Origin: Ochotona curzoniae
Taxonomy: Eukaryota; Chordata; Mammalia; Lagomorpha; Ochotonidae
Reading direction: 5' to 3'
DNA length: 64,000 nucleotides
NCBI RefSeq assembly: GCF_017591425.1
Contig: NW_024465885.1
Span: forward strand, 41,907,001-41,971,000
A program made the position numbers and the translations under genes. The number at the start of each line of letters is the position of its first letter. The stretch's first letter is position 1. Under the pieces are notes generated by a model. That model saw only the letters and a list, made by a program, of their open reading frames with translations, was not told the origin of the DNA and did no database searches. This document shows positions 52,746 through 64,000 of this stretch, piece after piece.

Positions 52746-55700
52746 AGTGCTCATTATTATAAGATTATCATTCATAACAAAATTAATTCTCATATAATAA
52801 TACCATAATTCTGAGATAAAATCTTGAATGCAGAATATATAGCATGTACACTTATTAAAAACATCAAAATGGTGAGATTGTGTCATTTATTGAATGTTTC
52901 GTGTGCTCCCATCAATTCAACATGTGTGAGAGCTTTATTGAATCCTCATGTTACCACTGAGAAAGGAGACACCAGCTAGTCTGATTTTAAAGATTAGAAC
53001 AAGTAAAACCAGGTAGACTAGGAGGTGTTTACAATATCGGTCAGCTACTAAAACGTGGCCAGGCAAGAATCCATGCTTTGTTTGATGCCAAAGCTCAGTC
53101 TCCATGTGCATGACACCGGCCACTCCATCTGTTACTGAGAGCAGCGAAGGTAGATTTTGTTTACTGTGTTTTCCAAGGTGAATTACCCCTTCACCTATAT
53201 GTTCCAGGATTATTTGCTGCCCCTCTCTGCCCTAAAACAGAAGCCTGTTTAATTCTATGACAGTTTCTACTTTCAGCCCCATTTAAAAATTAGGAAGACT
53301 CAGTCAGCAAGGCATTTCAATATGAAGGATTGGTTGTGCAAATAAAAAGACATGGTTTAGGATACTTAAAGCACAAGGAATGACTCACTACAATCATTCA
53401 TTGCAATTTAGGTGATTTAAGACATTTCTTCTACTTTGCCCAATCAAGCACTGCCAACCAGCTGACTTTGCTACTAACCATGATTCAGATTTGTAGAGGA
53501 CTGCATTCTGCCTATAAACCACAGCTGACTGTGGCAATGTGAGATGTTTAAGACAACCGGGTATTTAAATTGCCTCGTCTACAATCAAGGGGAAAACGAC
53601 GGAATATTTGCAACATGGACCTGTGGAAAGTCATGGGCTCATCTGCTATTTGCTCCTATTAACAACATCAGCTCCAAAGCTGAAAAACAAGATTAAAAAG
53701 AGAAAAACTGGTTTGGGGAGAAAGGAGACTACCGAGTACCTATGATTCATACATAAAAAGAAACATTCACATAAAAGCGCGGTGGGAGAGAAGGAAGCTA
53801 ACATTTTTTTCCAGGGTTTAATATATACCACGAGCTTCACAAACCTCCCAGAACAACCCTAAAACACAGGTGTTGCTACGTCCAGATGATAAAGAAATGA
53901 ATTGTCATAAATCAAATGTAAGTTCATAAACCCCTCCGCCTCAAAAGTCCAGGCTTTCCCCCATCATTCTATATCAACTCTGTTTCCAACGTTATGGAAA
54001 TTTCTCTTGGAAATTCTGGAAAAGACCCTTTTGTAATAGATCAGAGTGAAAACCAAGTCATGAATCACGAAAGCAGTCAGAGTGATGGGGAGACTCCAAC
54101 AATTGTCTTGCTTCAGTGTTTGTTAGTTCACAAGCATCCTTATGTTCGAACCTCGAGAAAATGTCTTCAGAAACCCTGAAATTGACAGCAAAAGTGAGCA
54201 GGAAAAAACAGCTGTGCTCCTTGCTGTCTGGAGTTGATATCTATTCTTGCTGGCAGCCCAAAGCCTATCATGTTTGATGTGAGAAGCTACCCTTACCTCT
54301 CCTGGGAGGATCACCCTCTTCCAAGCCAGGGGTTCGGATGGAGTTGTCAGTTGGAGGCCCTCCCGTCCCTTCAGGCAGGGCAGACTCTCCCCAGTCTCAC
54401 CTGCTTCAGCCTTTGAGCAGCAAACTTGTGAGAGAGAAAACAACTGGAGAGAGTGATCCCAGAGGTGAGTCCCTGCCATGTTTCTCCAGCTCTGACCAGG
54501 CTCTTGTTCCACTTAGACCTTAGATAAGAAACTTTTCCTCGCCTAACCCTCAAATACATCTCATCATTTCTGTTTCTCTTTGTTAGCTACAGTCGGCTTC
54601 TGTTGCTAACCATTAAAGTGCCTAAACAGACACCTGGTGCCCTAGAAACATGTGATCCCATCACTACCTTTGGTAAAACTGTGATATGGGGCTCCTGAAG
54701 GCGGGGATTCCTTCCACCTGGGCTTACAGCAGGTGCACTGCCATGATCGAGTTGGCACTGTCAGCTGATTCCATCTCAGATGCTAATGTGGAAGAGAACA
54801 AAAATCACATCATCTATTGAAATATTTTAATTTAGTAGGAAACACATATAATGTTTCAGACACAGAGGAATGAGAGTTTGATAGTGGGTTTCAGACATCC
54901 TACGCAAAAAACCTACAAGGAAATCACTCTCTCATCTTCAGCCAGGGCCCGGCACCCAAGAATAGCTTCATGATTTATGAAATCTCACAAATAAGGAATC
55001 TCTGTATTGACTTTTAATTAGGCAGCACTGACCATGAAAACGAATGTTGTCACCCACACTCTTCCACACAGAGACAGGTCTATTGGAATTTAACTTAAAA
55101 TTTAAGAAAGAAAGATTGTAAGGTTTTTTAAGCGATGCTTTATTCTTTCGCTGCCAGAAGCAGTTTGTACTGCAGAAGACGCAGGTAACAACTCCGGGCG
55201 TTGCTGTGCCCCCTCCCTCCAGCCTCACAGAGTCTCTTGTTGTTTGTTTCGTCTTTGCAGGCTCACAAAGCCATCTTGGCAAATGCCTGCAAGCCAGGCC
55301 TACTTGCAGATGTCTCATTATGTCTCTCTATGAAGCACGCTTTTTAACTGAAGACAAGAGAAAGTGTCGACAAGCATCCTATTTTGTCTGGGAGTGAATA
55401 AAGGGCTAGACACAGCTGTGTCTCCTCAAGGACCTCCAACTGAAAAGGGTTGAGAATGTCTCCTTGTTCCGAGTTCCCCAGGCTTTATCTAATCCCATTT
55501 CCTCCATCTGAGAACTTCACCTGCCCTAGAAACACCAGGCATGGCTTGTGAAAGATAATTAGAGTTACGTTAGCAAAGTCAGTTCCAAACACTGGAAGAA
55601 CTGGAACCCAAGCACTGTAGATTCCCCATTTGCCACTTTGTTTTGGCCAGGAAAGGCTCTGGGCAATTAAATCCTCCCTGTCCATGGAGTCACAGGTCAT

Positions 55701-56202
55701 TTGCTTTTCCCATGCAGAGTTCTATGTCCTCCACACCTAAGCGGCGCCCTCCCTGCCCGTGAAATCGTCCCAGGATCTGCAAAGGTCTCTTGATTCATTC
55801 ACACTGGCCACACGCACGCTCTCCTCTAGGGGGAATCCAATGATGCTCCTCCCGTTTAAACCACTTTCAGAAAAGAAAGAACTTTCCTGCCCAAGTCTGA
55901 TGTTATAATAAAGCAAAACACAATGGGGATTCGGAAGTGCCAGAGCACTAAGAAGGGTGATTAGCTGGAGGAATAACAAAAATAGATGGTCTGATTTTAA
56001 AAGAATGTTCTTCTCCTGTATATGGCATAGAAGTACCAAGGTTATCAGCTGAATAAAGAAATGATGAATGTTTCAGGTAATGGACATACCAGCTATCCTG
56101 GTCTATTCGTTATGTATTGTATGTGTATAGTTGAATAGCACACTATACCCTATTAATAACCATAACTATTAGTGCTGATAACAATTACCTGAAAGTCACT
56201 GC
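52746..56202. other. Intergenic DNA with faint MIR-like pieces
   Basis: Weak MIR resemblance near 52880-53000 and 53810-53975. Open frames at 54123-54512, 54968-55318 and 55737-56039 show no domain or exon-like structure. Confidence 0.4.
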
Positions 56203-56518
56203 TGGGGCCAACACAGTGCCATATCATGCTAAAGCCTCCACATGCCATGCCAGTATACATATGGGCACAGATCTGAGTCCTGGTGGCATCTACATCTGAT
56301 CCAACTTCTTGCTAATGTGCTGGAATAAGAGGATGGCTTACATGCTTGGGCCCCTATGCCCATGTGGGAGGCCTGGAAGAAGCTCCTGGCTCCTGGCTTC
56401 AAGCCAGCCCACCTCCAATCATTGAGGCCACTTGGGGAACTAACCAGATCTGTTTCTTTCTCTTTGTCTCTCTGAAACTCTAACTTTTCAAGAAAAGTGA
56501 AATAAATCTTTAAAATAT
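56203..56518 (+). mobile_element. C-type SINE, old
   Basis: GGGGCCAACACAGTGCCATATC head, GATCCAACTTCTTGC body, TGGGGAACTAACCAG and a GAAATAAATCTTTAAAATA tail. Confidence 0.85.
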
Positions 56519-57664
56519 AGTTGCATGATATTTTTTATTAAAAACAATAAAAGACACAAAATGGCATGCTACATATAGCTGATGAACTACTAGCATCTGT
56601 TACCAGAAAAGCTTGGTGGGTTCTTTCCTCAGCTAGCATAGAACTATAAACCCAGGAACTGGTTGGAGACAAAGAAGTCTTGTTCTAAAGTGACCAGGTG
56701 AATGCAGAAAGAAGAGAGAAGGGGAAAGCACCTCCTGGGAGAGGGCTGGGAGACGGGGTGTCTTTTGAAAGGAGAGAGGGGGAGGCCTTGAGATTTTCAT
56801 TAGAATCAGGGGACTATAAGAGTTCCCTGACCTCTGCTTGTCTGGGAAGTATCCCAAAGGGAGCACATGCCTCCCGGATGCTCTCCCAACCAGTTAGGAA
56901 ATGGCTGGGCAATTCTTGTGCCACCTACTTAAAGGTGTGGTCAAGATTTTAGAGGGCGTGGATGGTCTCACATTCAAAATAGTTAAAGTGCTTTCAAAAC
57001 TCAACTAAAATCACTTCAAATAAATACAACTTATTATATGTCAACTATATATTTTTAAATGCAAAAAAAAAAAAAAACAGCATTAGGTGCATCTGGTCCT
57101 GACTAGATTCTAGTCTGAGCTAAAATGTGAAAGAACCCAGGAAGCCTTGGAGCTGGACAAGATCAGCAGGAAAGGCTGATGTCCCAGAGGAACTAAGGGC
57201 TCCTTGCAGACAGGGTCCTCTAGGTATGGCTTGGCACCTGTCTAGGCCCAAGAGTGGCAGCCGCCAGGGGACTCGAGGCGCTCTCAGCTCTGCTTCTGGT
57301 CAAATCTTGACCCACTAACACTTACGGAACTCCTTGTGTGTGAACTTACTAACAGAGCAGAAACCTCTTGAAAAGACTCTTTCTCTCTCTAGTTTCCATC
57401 GTTGTGTCTTGTATGTGATGAATGTGAATGTGCAATAGTTTATATTATAAAGAATCATGAAGGTGTTTTAAACGTCCAGGTATAGGAAGAAGCATCCTAA
57501 CCCAAAGATGTCAGTCAACAAGTACCACAGGCAATTTGACAAATGTTTGCATACCCTAGAACTCGTGAGCAAAGATGTTTCCCTGGACTACAAGCCCCCA
57601 GAAGAGAGAGACGGGAAGTTCCACACTGTCCGTAACCCAAATGTTAGCATTAAACCCCATCACC
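56519..57664. other. Nothing recognised
   Basis: An A17 run lies at about 57063-57077. No gene is supported. Confidence 0.5.
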
Positions 57665-58080
57665 ACTAGTTCACTCTTGGTGCTATTCCAAATTGCCACA
57701 AATTCCGTGGCTTGGAAGACACCACTTAGAGTTATTGCTTGAAAGCAGAGCTAACGGTGCACTGTCGGGAGGGCTCAGGGAAAGAATCCATTTCTTTGCC
57801 TTCCCCAACTCCTAAAGGCTGGTCCCTGGCCCCTTCCTCCATCTACAAGCTCCCTGAAAAGCTCTTGGCCTTCCTCTGTCTCAGCCGACACTACCTCCCT
57901 CTTAGCACAGCCATGATTACATTTAGGCTAACTCCAATTTTCAAGATAATCATCCCATTTCTAGATCCTTCACATAATCACACCTTTACTGCCACTCTGC
58001 CATGCCAAAGGTTGCAGGGACTTGGACACAGACACAAGGGGACCATGACTGTATCCACTACTCCGCAGACACAAATGGGG
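57665..58080 (-). mobile_element. Old MaLR/MLT1-like repeat
   Basis: Plus strand contains AAATTGCCACAAATTCCGTGGCTTGG, GGGCTCAGGGAAAGAATCC, CCCCTTCCTCCATCTACAAGCTCC and TGATTACATTTAGG. This is the same family pattern as at 19315 and in inverse at 43690. Confidence 0.5.
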
Positions 58081-59557
58081 AGAGGGAGACAGAGCCATGT
58101 ATAAATGCATCCAGAGTAGGTGCTTGTGTAGGGTCCCAGTGCTGAGATGGGGAGGGCTTATATTTTGTGCCATGGCTGTCAGCAGAGTCAGTGAGACAGC
58201 ACACATAAGCCCTTTGTTCCCCCACCTTCTGGAAACACCTCAACAGGGACCTGCTTCCTGACCACTACTTACCTGGGCTGCACTTGCCAAGTTCACGGTC
58301 AACTGAAAATATATTCACCAAATAATTGTTTATATATGACAGAAACTTATGAAAAACTATCTTGTAAAGCAAATCAGCAGTGTTCTAATTAATCTTTGAG
58401 AGAAACATAAATTCTTATACCCAAGGTCACTGACATTTATTCCACCTAGCTCAGCATTTTGAATCCAACTCCGTAAAGCTGCTGCCCATGACTCCTTGGA
58501 GACAAAATATTCAAAGCCCTCCTGAGCAAATCCACTCTCCACAGGAGAACAGAGAACAGACAGCTGGAGGAGGAGCAGAGGGAGGAAAAAAGAAAAGACA
58601 GGAGAAGGGAGGGAACTTTCTTGGCATAGTTCTCAAGGATGCAAACTCTTGGGCCAAGTTTGCACCTGTTTCCTGAGGAGAGCACTGCACTGGACACCAG
58701 AGTAGAAAGAAAGGGAAGAAGGGTAGTAACACAGGAAATAGAAGGTGGGTCCCAACCCAGCTTCCGCATGAAGAACACTGCCTTCATGAGGCCAGATTCC
58801 AGATGCCGCAGGAACATGAAACCTTCCTGGGTCTAGAGGGAAGGGGACCCACTTCCTTGGATTCTTCCCTGGTTCCTCTTGACAGCCCCAGTCACCCACG
58901 TCATGTCATCTGGCAGTGCTGGGCAGTCACAGGGAAGCCAGGCATCATACACCCTGGCCCTGGCTCCAGAATCAGTTCTGAAGTAGCAGCAGGGTCAGAG
59001 GCTTTTGAACCTGGACTTGGCCAGCTTCCCAGTCCAAACTCAACTGACCTATTATTTCCAGTCTTTCAGGATGAACCCTGACAAGAGCTATAACGTCAGA
59101 CTTTCCAGGTCTGAGTCTTCGGCTAGGGCCTCAACAAACTTGTCTCTCTCTCCCTCTCTCACTCTTTCTCTCTCTCACTCGGGAATTACTCTGTGCTTGC
59201 ATCTTGACCATGGCACAGAACTAGATCGCTTGAGCACTGGCCCTACTGTGGCACTCCCAGCAGCCACACTCCCTAGCAGCAATTCTGTTCTGCAGCATGC
59301 AAGAAGTGAGCCAGGGGCTACAGAGTTAGCTGAGTATCTACTAGTCTAACACTTGTTGAAAAGAAATAATAATAATAATAATAATAATAGGTGTAACACA
59401 AATCATCAAAGAGGGACATGAAATTGGCCTGAATTACACACACAAATACATAATTTGTATGTGACCCCAAATTGTGATAGGAAGACAGATTGCTTTGGGA
59501 CTTCTGGGGAAGGAAACCTCCCCTGGGGCACAGAAGAATTCCAAAAAACATCTCTCG
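58081..59557. other. Nothing recognised, CT-rich run and (AAT)n
   Basis: A CTCTCTC-rich stretch lies at 59143-59178, after which SINE-like phrases (CTTGAGCACTGG, CTCCCTAGCAGC) appear but in no clear order. An (AAT)n run of about nine units lies at 59364-59390. Confidence 0.4.
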
Positions 59558-59835
59558 GGGCTGGCATTGTGGCATAGTAAGTTAAGCCACAACAAGTAGT
59601 GCCAGCATCCCATAAGGGTTCTAGCTCAAGTCCTGGATATTCCACTTCCAATCCAGCTCCCTGCTAATGCAGCAGAAGATGGCTGTGAATGCTTGGATTC
59701 TGGCCCAACTCTGGTCCTTGTAGCCATCTGGGAAGTAAACCAGCAGGTGGAAGGTTGCTGTGCATCTCTCTTGTCTGTAACTGCCTTTTGAGTCAATAAA
59801 ATAAAAATTCATCTAAACAATAAAATTTTTTTAAG
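59558..59835 (+). mobile_element. C-type SINE, old
   Basis: GGGGCTGGCATTGTGGCATAG head, GCCAGCATCCCATAAGGG, CCAATCCAGCTCCCTGC, TGGGAAGTAAACCAGCAGG and an AATAAAATAAAAATTC tail. Confidence 0.85.
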
Positions 59836-60911
59836 CAGCAGCTCTCAGACTCAGCTGTGCAAGAGACAGACCCATGACAGAGGCCACATTCCAAGGAGGT
59901 CATTCAAAGCAGCAGGGAGAACCTGGAGTTGGGAAGAGCCAGGGCTCTGGAGGGATGAAAGAAGCATTATCTGGAAGAGATCCGAAACTCCCAGCCTGGG
60001 CAACATCTTGGGAGAGAAGCTGGCCAGCTGGGCCATCAGTCAGCGACACCGAGGTGAGACGGGAAGGCGAGTCTGCAGAGGAAGGTCCCACATCTAGGTT
60101 TTCAGGAAGTAAATCATCCAATTGGCAGCACAAAGAAGGGAGGCAGAGAGCCAGGGGAAGATAAACGGTCCACAAGTGTGGAGATGAGGGATGGAAGGAA
60201 AATGGAGCATGGTGGGTTGGAGAACTAGAAACAAGACAGCAAGATGGGACCCTCAGGAGGGGATGGACTCCCCAGGGGGGTCCTCAGGGACAGCCAGTGC
60301 ACCCCCAGGAGGCTTCACTCCCTCCCTTCTTCCCACCCTGCACTGTCTACACTCAGCTGAGTCATACTCTCACGCTCAGCATGACTGCCTCAAGCAAGCA
60401 TTAAGATTCGCTGTGGCTTGCAGGCTGACTCCCAGGGATGGAGCGTGCGCTGGGGAGCAGAGCCAGCTCAGCCTTATTTTCCACATCTCCTTCACAGTCA
60501 CAGAATAATGTCAGTTGGCACTTTCATTTCCAAGGGGCTCTCAGAGGTTTCTTGCTAATTACCAACAGGGCCAGGCACAGCAGGAAGCAGCAACCGGCAC
60601 AGCAGCCACAGTCCGTGCACTTGGACCCAGTTCTGGTGGCTGAATTAAAACAACACACAGGTAACCTCTCCTCTGCAATATGGCATCAGACCCCTCTGCG
60701 CCAACAAGGGAACCGTGTGAATTATCTTCAACCTAGTGAAATTAACAGTGCTTGCAAATGATGTGCAATCAAGGACAGGAAAACACAACAGTTACTGTCC
60801 AGGAAATCTGAAGCTGTTCACATAAACACTTATAGGATGCACTACCTGTCTGTCTAAAGACCTGCACTTCTCTGGAGACCCCAAAAAGATTGTCACCTGT
60901 GGCTTCTCTTT
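59836..60911. other. Nothing recognised
   Basis: Ordinary composition, with no gene or named repeat. Confidence 0.5.
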
Positions 60912-61242
60912 AAAATTTTTATAATATTATCTACTTGAAGAACAAAGTGAGAGTGAGAGACAAAAAGATAGAGTTGTTCCATCTGTTGCTTTATTCTCCA
61001 AATGACCAATTATAGCTCGGACTGGGCCAGGCCAATGCCAGGAAACTGGAACTCCATCTAGATTTTCCAAACGGGCAGCCGGGACCTGCCCATCTTCCCA
61101 CTGCTTTCCCAGGCATGTTAGCAGGGACTAATACTAGAAGTGAGTGAAGCAGCCAGAACTCAAATGGATGCTCCGAGAGGGGCTGCTGACTTCTCAAGCC
61201 GCAGCTTAAACTGCAGCACTACAATGCCAAGTGCCACACATG
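60912..61242 (-). mobile_element. C-type SINE, old
   Basis: Minus copy with AATATTATCTACTTGAAG, CATCTGTTGCTTTATTCTCC and a CACTACAATGCCAAGTGCC end. Confidence 0.75.
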
Positions 61243-61649
61243 GTCTCTTTTTGTTTATTAATTGTTGGTAAAAACAGAGCCGAACAAAAATTATCTAAGA
61301 CAAATGATTGAAGCTTCAAAACTGGAGAGTTTTCTGTCTCTGAAATCTGTGCCCTGCCCACCTGTGAAGTCTTCCTTTCCCTCCTGAGACATCAGAACTA
61401 CAAATCAGTTCCTCTTGCTGCCTTCCAGCCGCACCCTCTGCCTCTCTTTGAGGATTCATAGTTCAGGCCTTGAATGGGTCTGCTGTGAAATTTGTCTCCA
61501 AGGCATGGCTTCCTGTGAGAGTTTAAATAACCAGAGAAAAATAATCCAGATCTAGAAGGAATTTCAGAAGGGCATTTGTACAAATATTGGTCCAGTGGGT
61601 TGAAAGGCGTAAATGTTACCTTAATGAAAAAAAGCATCATTGCAACGGT
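61243..61649. other. Nothing recognised
   Basis: Part of a long minus-strand open frame that I rejected (see rejected list). Confidence 0.5.
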
Positions 61650-61945
61650 GACCACATTAAGGAGTGTGCGATGGGATCTTCCTGGATTATCCAGTGGGCA
61701 AATGCCATGCTCAATGGCAGCAGAAGGAGGCTCGATACAGAAGAGGAGAGGCCAGCATGACCATGGCAGGTGGAGACTGGAGTAAGGCAACATGTAATAC
61801 CCACAACACCGGAAAGCCAAGGCCATGGCAGCCAGAAGCCAAAAAGGGCCAGGAAGGTGGCACCTGCTACAGGCTCCAGAAGAAGCCACCTGGAGTTCAG
61901 AGCTGAAGCTCCCAGAGCTGTAAGAGAAAGTATTTCCTGTTCCTG
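61650..61945 (+). mobile_element. MaLR/MLT1-like remnant
   Basis: AAGGAGTGTGCGATGGGATCTTCC, GGAAAGCCAAGGCCATGGCAGCC, CACCTGGAGTTCAGAGC and CCCAGAGCTGTAAGAGAAAG fit a decayed MLT1-type LTR. Confidence 0.45.
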
Positions 61946-62319
61946 CTTGTTCCCAAAGCCAGAGGAAGCTAATGTACCTTGCTTTCAGGGGACACTTATA
62001 AATCCCTGTTGATTATTTATTCCACTCACCAGCTGAAAGGATATAGTGAGACCACCCACCCTATATCACCTGCTGTGCCCCACACAAATGCCTGTACATG
62101 GTCACCATGTGACCCGAGATCCCAGATTCACCCACCTGAAAGGTTTGTTTCTCTGTCATAGTACCACCCATCTGAGAGATCTTGCTGAAGATCTTGGGCA
62201 AGAACAAGGTGCTCCCTGGAGCTTCTCACAGCCATCTTTGGACCCCAGGGGATATCAGGTTGGTCCTGGAATCAGCATAGGAAAGAGCAGAACTGAAAGA
62301 GAGAGAGATGAAGCAATGG
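61946..62319. other. Nothing recognised
   Basis: No gene or repeat identified. Confidence 0.5.
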
Positions 62320-62606
62320 GCATTTGGCTTAGGGATGCAGACCCCGACATCATACACAAGTGCCTGATAGCAGTACTTGGCTCTGCTTCTATCTGCAGCT
62401 CCCTGCTAACGCACACCCTGTGGGCAATGGTGAAGGCTGAAATGGGTGTCCCTGCCACCTATTTGGGACACCCAAACGGAGTTCCCAAGCTCCTGGCTTT
62501 AGCACTGGCCCATCCCTAACTGTTGCAGGTATTTGGGGAGTAACCCACCAAGATGGAAGCTCTCTATCTCTGTTTCCCTGCCTTTCAAATACATAAAAAT
62601 AAGCAG
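62320..62606 (+). mobile_element. C-type SINE, old, head missing
   Basis: Body and tail phrases in order: CTGCAGCTCCCTGCTAACGC, CTGGCTTTAGCACTGGCCC, TTTGGGGAGTAACCCACC, TTTCAAATACATAAAAATAAG. Confidence 0.75.
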
Positions 62607-62654
62607 ATGAAGTTGACAATTCAATGTTTACTAAATAGTGTTCTCAAAGATCAT

Positions 62655-62765
62655 AGATCTTGCCCAGGTATCATCAGGCTTATTCCACAGCATTTAGGAA
62701 GTGAATCAGCAGATGGAAGCTCTCACACTTTTTATCTATATGATAATTTAATACACGAATAAACA
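62655..62765 (+). mobile_element. SINE 3' remnant
   Basis: CAGCATTTAGGAAGTGAATCAGCAGATGGAAGC and an A-rich ending are the last third of a C-type SINE. Confidence 0.6.
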
Positions 62766-62769
62766 AATG

Positions 62770-63108
62770 GGAGCCAGCATTGTGACACAACTGGTTAAGC
62801 AATAACCTGCAATGCTCGCATTCAATATGGGTACTGCTTCAAATCCTGGTTGCTCTACTTTCAGTCCAGCTCCCTACAAATGGCCTGGAAAAGCAGAAGA
62901 TAGCCCAAGTCCTTGGGCTCCTGGATCCTCACGGGAGACCCTGTTGAAGCTCCTGGTCACTGGCTTCAGCCTGGCCCAGCCCTGTCTAATGCAGCCATTT
63001 GGGGAATGAACCCACATAGACAAGATCTCTGTGCCTCTCCTTCTCCCCTTCTCTGTAACTCTGCCTTTCAAATATGTAAATAAACCCTTAAATAAATAAA
63101 TAAAAATT
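62770..63108 (+). mobile_element. C-type SINE, old
   Basis: GGAGCCAGCATTGTGACACAAC head, TCAGTCCAGCTCCCTAC, CATTTGGGGAATGAACCC and AAATAAACCCTTAAATAAATA tail. Confidence 0.87.
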
Positions 63109-63639
63109 ACAGGCAAGAAAGGTTGCAGTCACCGCAGGTGACCCCTGGAACTGTTTTTCAATGACGTGAGACAGACAGAACCTCCTTTCATTAATTGGAG
63201 TTGATTGACTTTCTTTCAGTTGTAGTTGAAAGATTTAGGGCCCAAAGCAACACAGACCCCCAGAAGATAAACAATGACAGATTTTCTGCTAAAATAGCCT
63301 GGAATGCAAGATTCATTTGAGTGATGATTCTCCTCAATTTCTGCATTTAAAATGAGACCAAGACAAAGTGAAACAGCAAGTCACACGCCTCATCTTACCA
63401 GGTGGGGTGATTTTCTGTGACTTCACCCTAGTTCTGGCCACCATGGTGCTGAGTGATCCCATCATTTCAGCTCAACATCCCTGATTAAATCTTGCTACCA
63501 ATCAACCCTCCAGCCCATCTCCCAGGCTTCACGGAAACATCGTACAAAATAATAGCCTTGTTGATATGAAAAATAGGGATAGAATGCATTGAGCAGGCAG
63601 GTTGCAAGTGGGCACATGGCTTCATGCCCTGAAAATGGC
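63109..63639. other. Nothing recognised
   Basis: No gene or repeat identified. Confidence 0.5.
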
Positions 63640-63910
63640 CGTGGGCAAGATATTAATGATGCCCGAGATCTATCGAGGACTTGCCAGTTTCCAAAAGTGG
63701 TTTTCCACTGACTTTGTCATTGAGTGTCCTGTTCCTCGGCCACTTCATAGTGTCCAGGACAGGGAGACACCCTGCCTAGCACACAGGAGGAAACTGAGGC
63801 TTGGTGAAGTTGAGTGTCTTGTTCTGGATTAAACAGCGCATGACTTTACAGACGAGGCTCTAAATTCTAATGAACTGTTACATCTGAGGATTCCAAGTTT
63901 CACATCTGTT
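63640..63910 (+). mobile_element. MIR-type ancient SINE
   Basis: TAGCACACAGGAGGAAACTGAGGCTTGGTGAAG is the most characteristic MIR segment; both flanks are decayed. Confidence 0.5.
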
Positions 63911-63956
63911 CAGCTGCCGTGCGAGTTACTGAACAAAAATCTATAGACTTGTCCTT

Positions 63957-64000
63957 CTTTAAATAAAGATTTGTTTAAAAGACAGAATAACAGATGGAGA
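63957..64000 (-). mobile_element. C-type SINE, cut by window end
   Basis: CTTTAAATAAAGATTTGTTTAAAAGACAG is the tail side of a minus-strand SINE that continues beyond the window. Confidence 0.6.

Noticed and set aside
61398..61889. A 163-codon minus-strand frame
   Set aside because: Half of it lies on an old MaLR-like repeat, and no domain or signal is credible.

Overview
The window looks like mammalian, mostly intergenic DNA from a lagomorph, most likely a pika (Ochotona). The main evidence is about 30 tRNA-headed SINEs of the lagomorph C-repeat type (A/B-box head, 'CCAGCTCCCTGC' body, 'GGGGAGTGAATCATC' block, CT-rich stretch, AATAAA-rich tail). They span all ages and several young copies have target-site duplications. 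Lagomorph-type L1 3' ends are also present. The species call is inference; the SINE family call is seen directly.

Layout. 1-6060: old repeats and a GGTTT microsatellite, no gene recognised. 6061-14429: a very young betaretrovirus-like (class II) provirus on the minus strand, with 377-bp LTRs that are identical base for base and a 6-bp AAGTAC duplication. Its integrase gene is interrupted by a second class II provirus (8124-11686, plus strand, 263-bp LTRs differing at one base, 6-bp CACCAG duplication). Both are internally deleted. The outer one keeps an open 418-codon gag, RNase H, a split integrase and the Env transmembrane end. The inner one keeps a gag matrix fragment, most of integrase and an Env fragment. 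Each also keeps, just before its 3' LTR, a two-loop RNA signature like the type D retrovirus constitutive transport element (CTE). The inner leader is unusual: a tRNA-His-type primer-binding site in three tandem versions, then a 14-copy array of a 23-bp unit, each with a YY1-like GCCGCCAT core. 14535-22960: SINEs, L1 3' ends and GC-rich unclassified blocks. About 23200-25210: a decayed class I (gammaretrovirus-like) pol. 25700-64000: many SINEs, ancient L1, MaLR-like and MIR fragments.

The only convincing host gene is a single-exon, 75-codon high-glycine/tyrosine keratin-associated protein of the KRTAP19 type (32320-32547, minus), with a TATA box and a poly(A) signal at plausible distances. 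No second KRTAP gene is visible, so it is a solitary member of a family that is usually clustered.

The best candidate for something undescribed is the nested provirus pair, especially the inner leader (triple PBS plus YY1-like array), the five consecutive MYB-like cores in its LTR, and the CTE-like elements shared by two non-autonomous families. Coordinates of old repeats are approximate, and all family calls were made by eye.
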